Shown: piece after piece, positions 6,019 to 6,843 of the stretch
How the letters are laid out: the number at the start of each line of letters is the position of its first letter
Position numbering within the stretch: position 1 is the stretch's first letter
Assembly (NCBI GenBank): GCA_002730675.1
Contig: PCAV01000041.1
Location: 1-6,843, forward strand
Direction of reading: 5' to 3'
Length of the DNA: 6,843 nucleotides
Source of the DNA: Rhodospirillaceae bacterium
GTDB lineage: Bacteria; Pseudomonadota; Alphaproteobacteria; Thalassobaculales; Thalassobaculaceae
Notes under the pieces: generated by a model
Seen by the model: only the letters and a program-made list of their open reading frames with translations
Database searches by the model: none
What the model was told of the DNA's origin: nothing
Made by a program: the position numbers and the translations under genes

Positions 6019-6843
6019 TCATGGCTCTACATGGGGGCGATTATCAATTTTCATACCTAGAAAGTCAGCCTGTCGTTTTTCAAAATCCGCATGTGATTGC
6101 TTATAAGCTTGTCCTCTAATGCCCCCTCTTACGGTTGATGGCTCAATGGAACGATAAAAAGCTTTCCAGCTTTCTGGCATTTTAACGGAATCTGGCGGTG
6201 CTAGCCAAAGCCTGAAGAGACACCGTTTTTCTTCGGGAGCATCAAAGTCCTCATAATGGGTTCGCGAATGAAACATGGTGTAATTATTCAAAATTTGCAT
6301 ATCGCCGGGCTCGAGATACATCGTATACATTAATTCTGGGCGCATAATTATTTCGTCCAATACCTCCATTGTCTTTTTCTGTGCTTCAGTGAGCTTTGGG
6401 ACGCCGTCCAGCTTTTGAGCGGACTGCACTCTATTTCGGTTCCATTTACAGAAAAGGTGATCGCCTTCGTGTTCGAATAGGGGCTGGCCATAATAAGGTG
6501 CTTCATCGTCCGCTTGTTCATTCTGCCGGCTAAAGTAAAAATTCTCTTCCGTTGTGTCGGCGAGGTCAGGATTCTCTTTTAGGAAAAAGTTATTGGCGGT
6601 TACACCGCTGGAAATCATACTCTGGCCTCCTGATTTCGCCTTGTTAAAGCAAATCAGCGTTGTGAGGTCGGCACCATCTACATGAAAATCAAGTTTTGCA
6701 TTTGATGAATATCCTCTGCCGTTAGACGCACGATAGTTAGTTCCTACATCTCTCACGGCAGCAACATATTGACTGGCCAGGCCTTGTGGTCTGGCGACGC
6801 CAGCGTTCAATCCAATTACCCAATTCATTAGTAAGAACTCATC
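6019..6843 (-). CDS. TauD/TfdA-like Fe(II)/2-oxoglutarate-dependent dioxygenase, 5'-truncated by window edge
   Basis: This is the C-terminal part of a TauD/TfdA-superfamily oxygenase, which couples 2-oxoglutarate decarboxylation to hydroxylation of a substrate using ferrous iron. Numbering from the ATG at 6828, the iron-binding HxD is His49/Asp51 (DFHVDGADLTTLIC), the distal His is His187 in NNYTMFHSRT, and Arg202 or Arg206 (RCLFRLWL) should hold 2-oxoglutarate. KSGGQSMISS (65-74) and EPGDMQILNNY (173-183) are typical of the branch. The frame stays open upstream of 6828 to the window edge (Asp-Glu-Phe-Leu-Leu), and the protein would start mid-domain at MNWVIGLNAG, so the ATG at 6828 is probably an internal Met and roughly 80-100 residues lie outside. 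Cytoplasmic; substrate unknown. It is the upstream partner of the SDR gene, which could oxidise the newly made hydroxyl group (inference). Confidence 0.9.
   Translation of the reverse strand, partial: DEFLLMNWVIGLNAGVARPQGLASQYVAAVRDVGTNYRASNGRGYSSNAKLDFHVDGADLTTLICFNKAKSGGQSMISSGVTANNFFLKENPDLADTTEENFYFSRQNEQADDEAPYYGQPLFEHEGDHLFCKWNRNRVQSAQKLDGVPKLTEAQKKTMEVLDEIIMRPELMYTMYLEPGDMQILNNYTMFHSRTHYEDFDAPEEKRCLFRLWLAPPDSVKMPESWKAFYRSIEPSTVRGGIRGQAYKQSHADFEKRQADFLGMKIDNRPHVEP

Overview
The window reads as a bacterial chromosomal fragment of roughly mid-40s % GC by eye, from a densely packed, intron-free genome. The gene families (gamma-carbonic-anhydrase-like hexapeptide protein, thiolase-like protein type 1, peptide-amidase-like amidase, SBP_bac_3 protein without a leader, crotonase, SDR and TauD/TfdA-like dioxygenase) suggest a proteobacterium, most likely an environmental alphaproteobacterium with many acyl-CoA and xenobiotic-type catabolic paralogues. 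That placement is inference from family habits; no taxonomic marker gene is present. I see no tRNA, rRNA, CRISPR array, transposase, integrase or phage gene.

Layout: positions 1-5143 hold five genes on the + strand, probably one transcription unit or two. They are the 3' part of a PaaY/CaiE/YrdA-type hexapeptide-repeat protein (1-369), a thiolase-like protein (433-1968), an amidase-signature enzyme 9 bp downstream (1978-3486), a substrate-binding-domain protein with no evident export signal (start most likely 3598, stop 4326) and an enoyl-CoA hydratase/isomerase family protein (4358-5143). A 115 bp AT-rich convergent spacer follows (5144-5258). The - strand then carries a two-gene operon read right to left: a TauD/TfdA-like Fe(II)/2-oxoglutarate dioxygenase whose 5' end lies outside the window (6843-6019) and, 13 bp after it, a classical SDR dehydrogenase (6005-5259).

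How they may work together (inference): the mix of dioxygenase, alcohol dehydrogenase, amidase, crotonase and thiolase-like protein fits breakdown of a small amide-containing or carboxylated compound through CoA thioesters. The hexapeptide protein could play the housekeeping or thioesterase role that PaaY and CaiE play beside the phenylacetate and carnitine pathways. No substrate can be named from the sequence. The points most worth a second look are catalytic-residue losses in the thiolase-like protein and the crotonase, and the apparently cytoplasmic periplasmic-binding-protein fold encoded between the amidase and the crotonase. I found no clearly new defence, mobile or RNA-based system.
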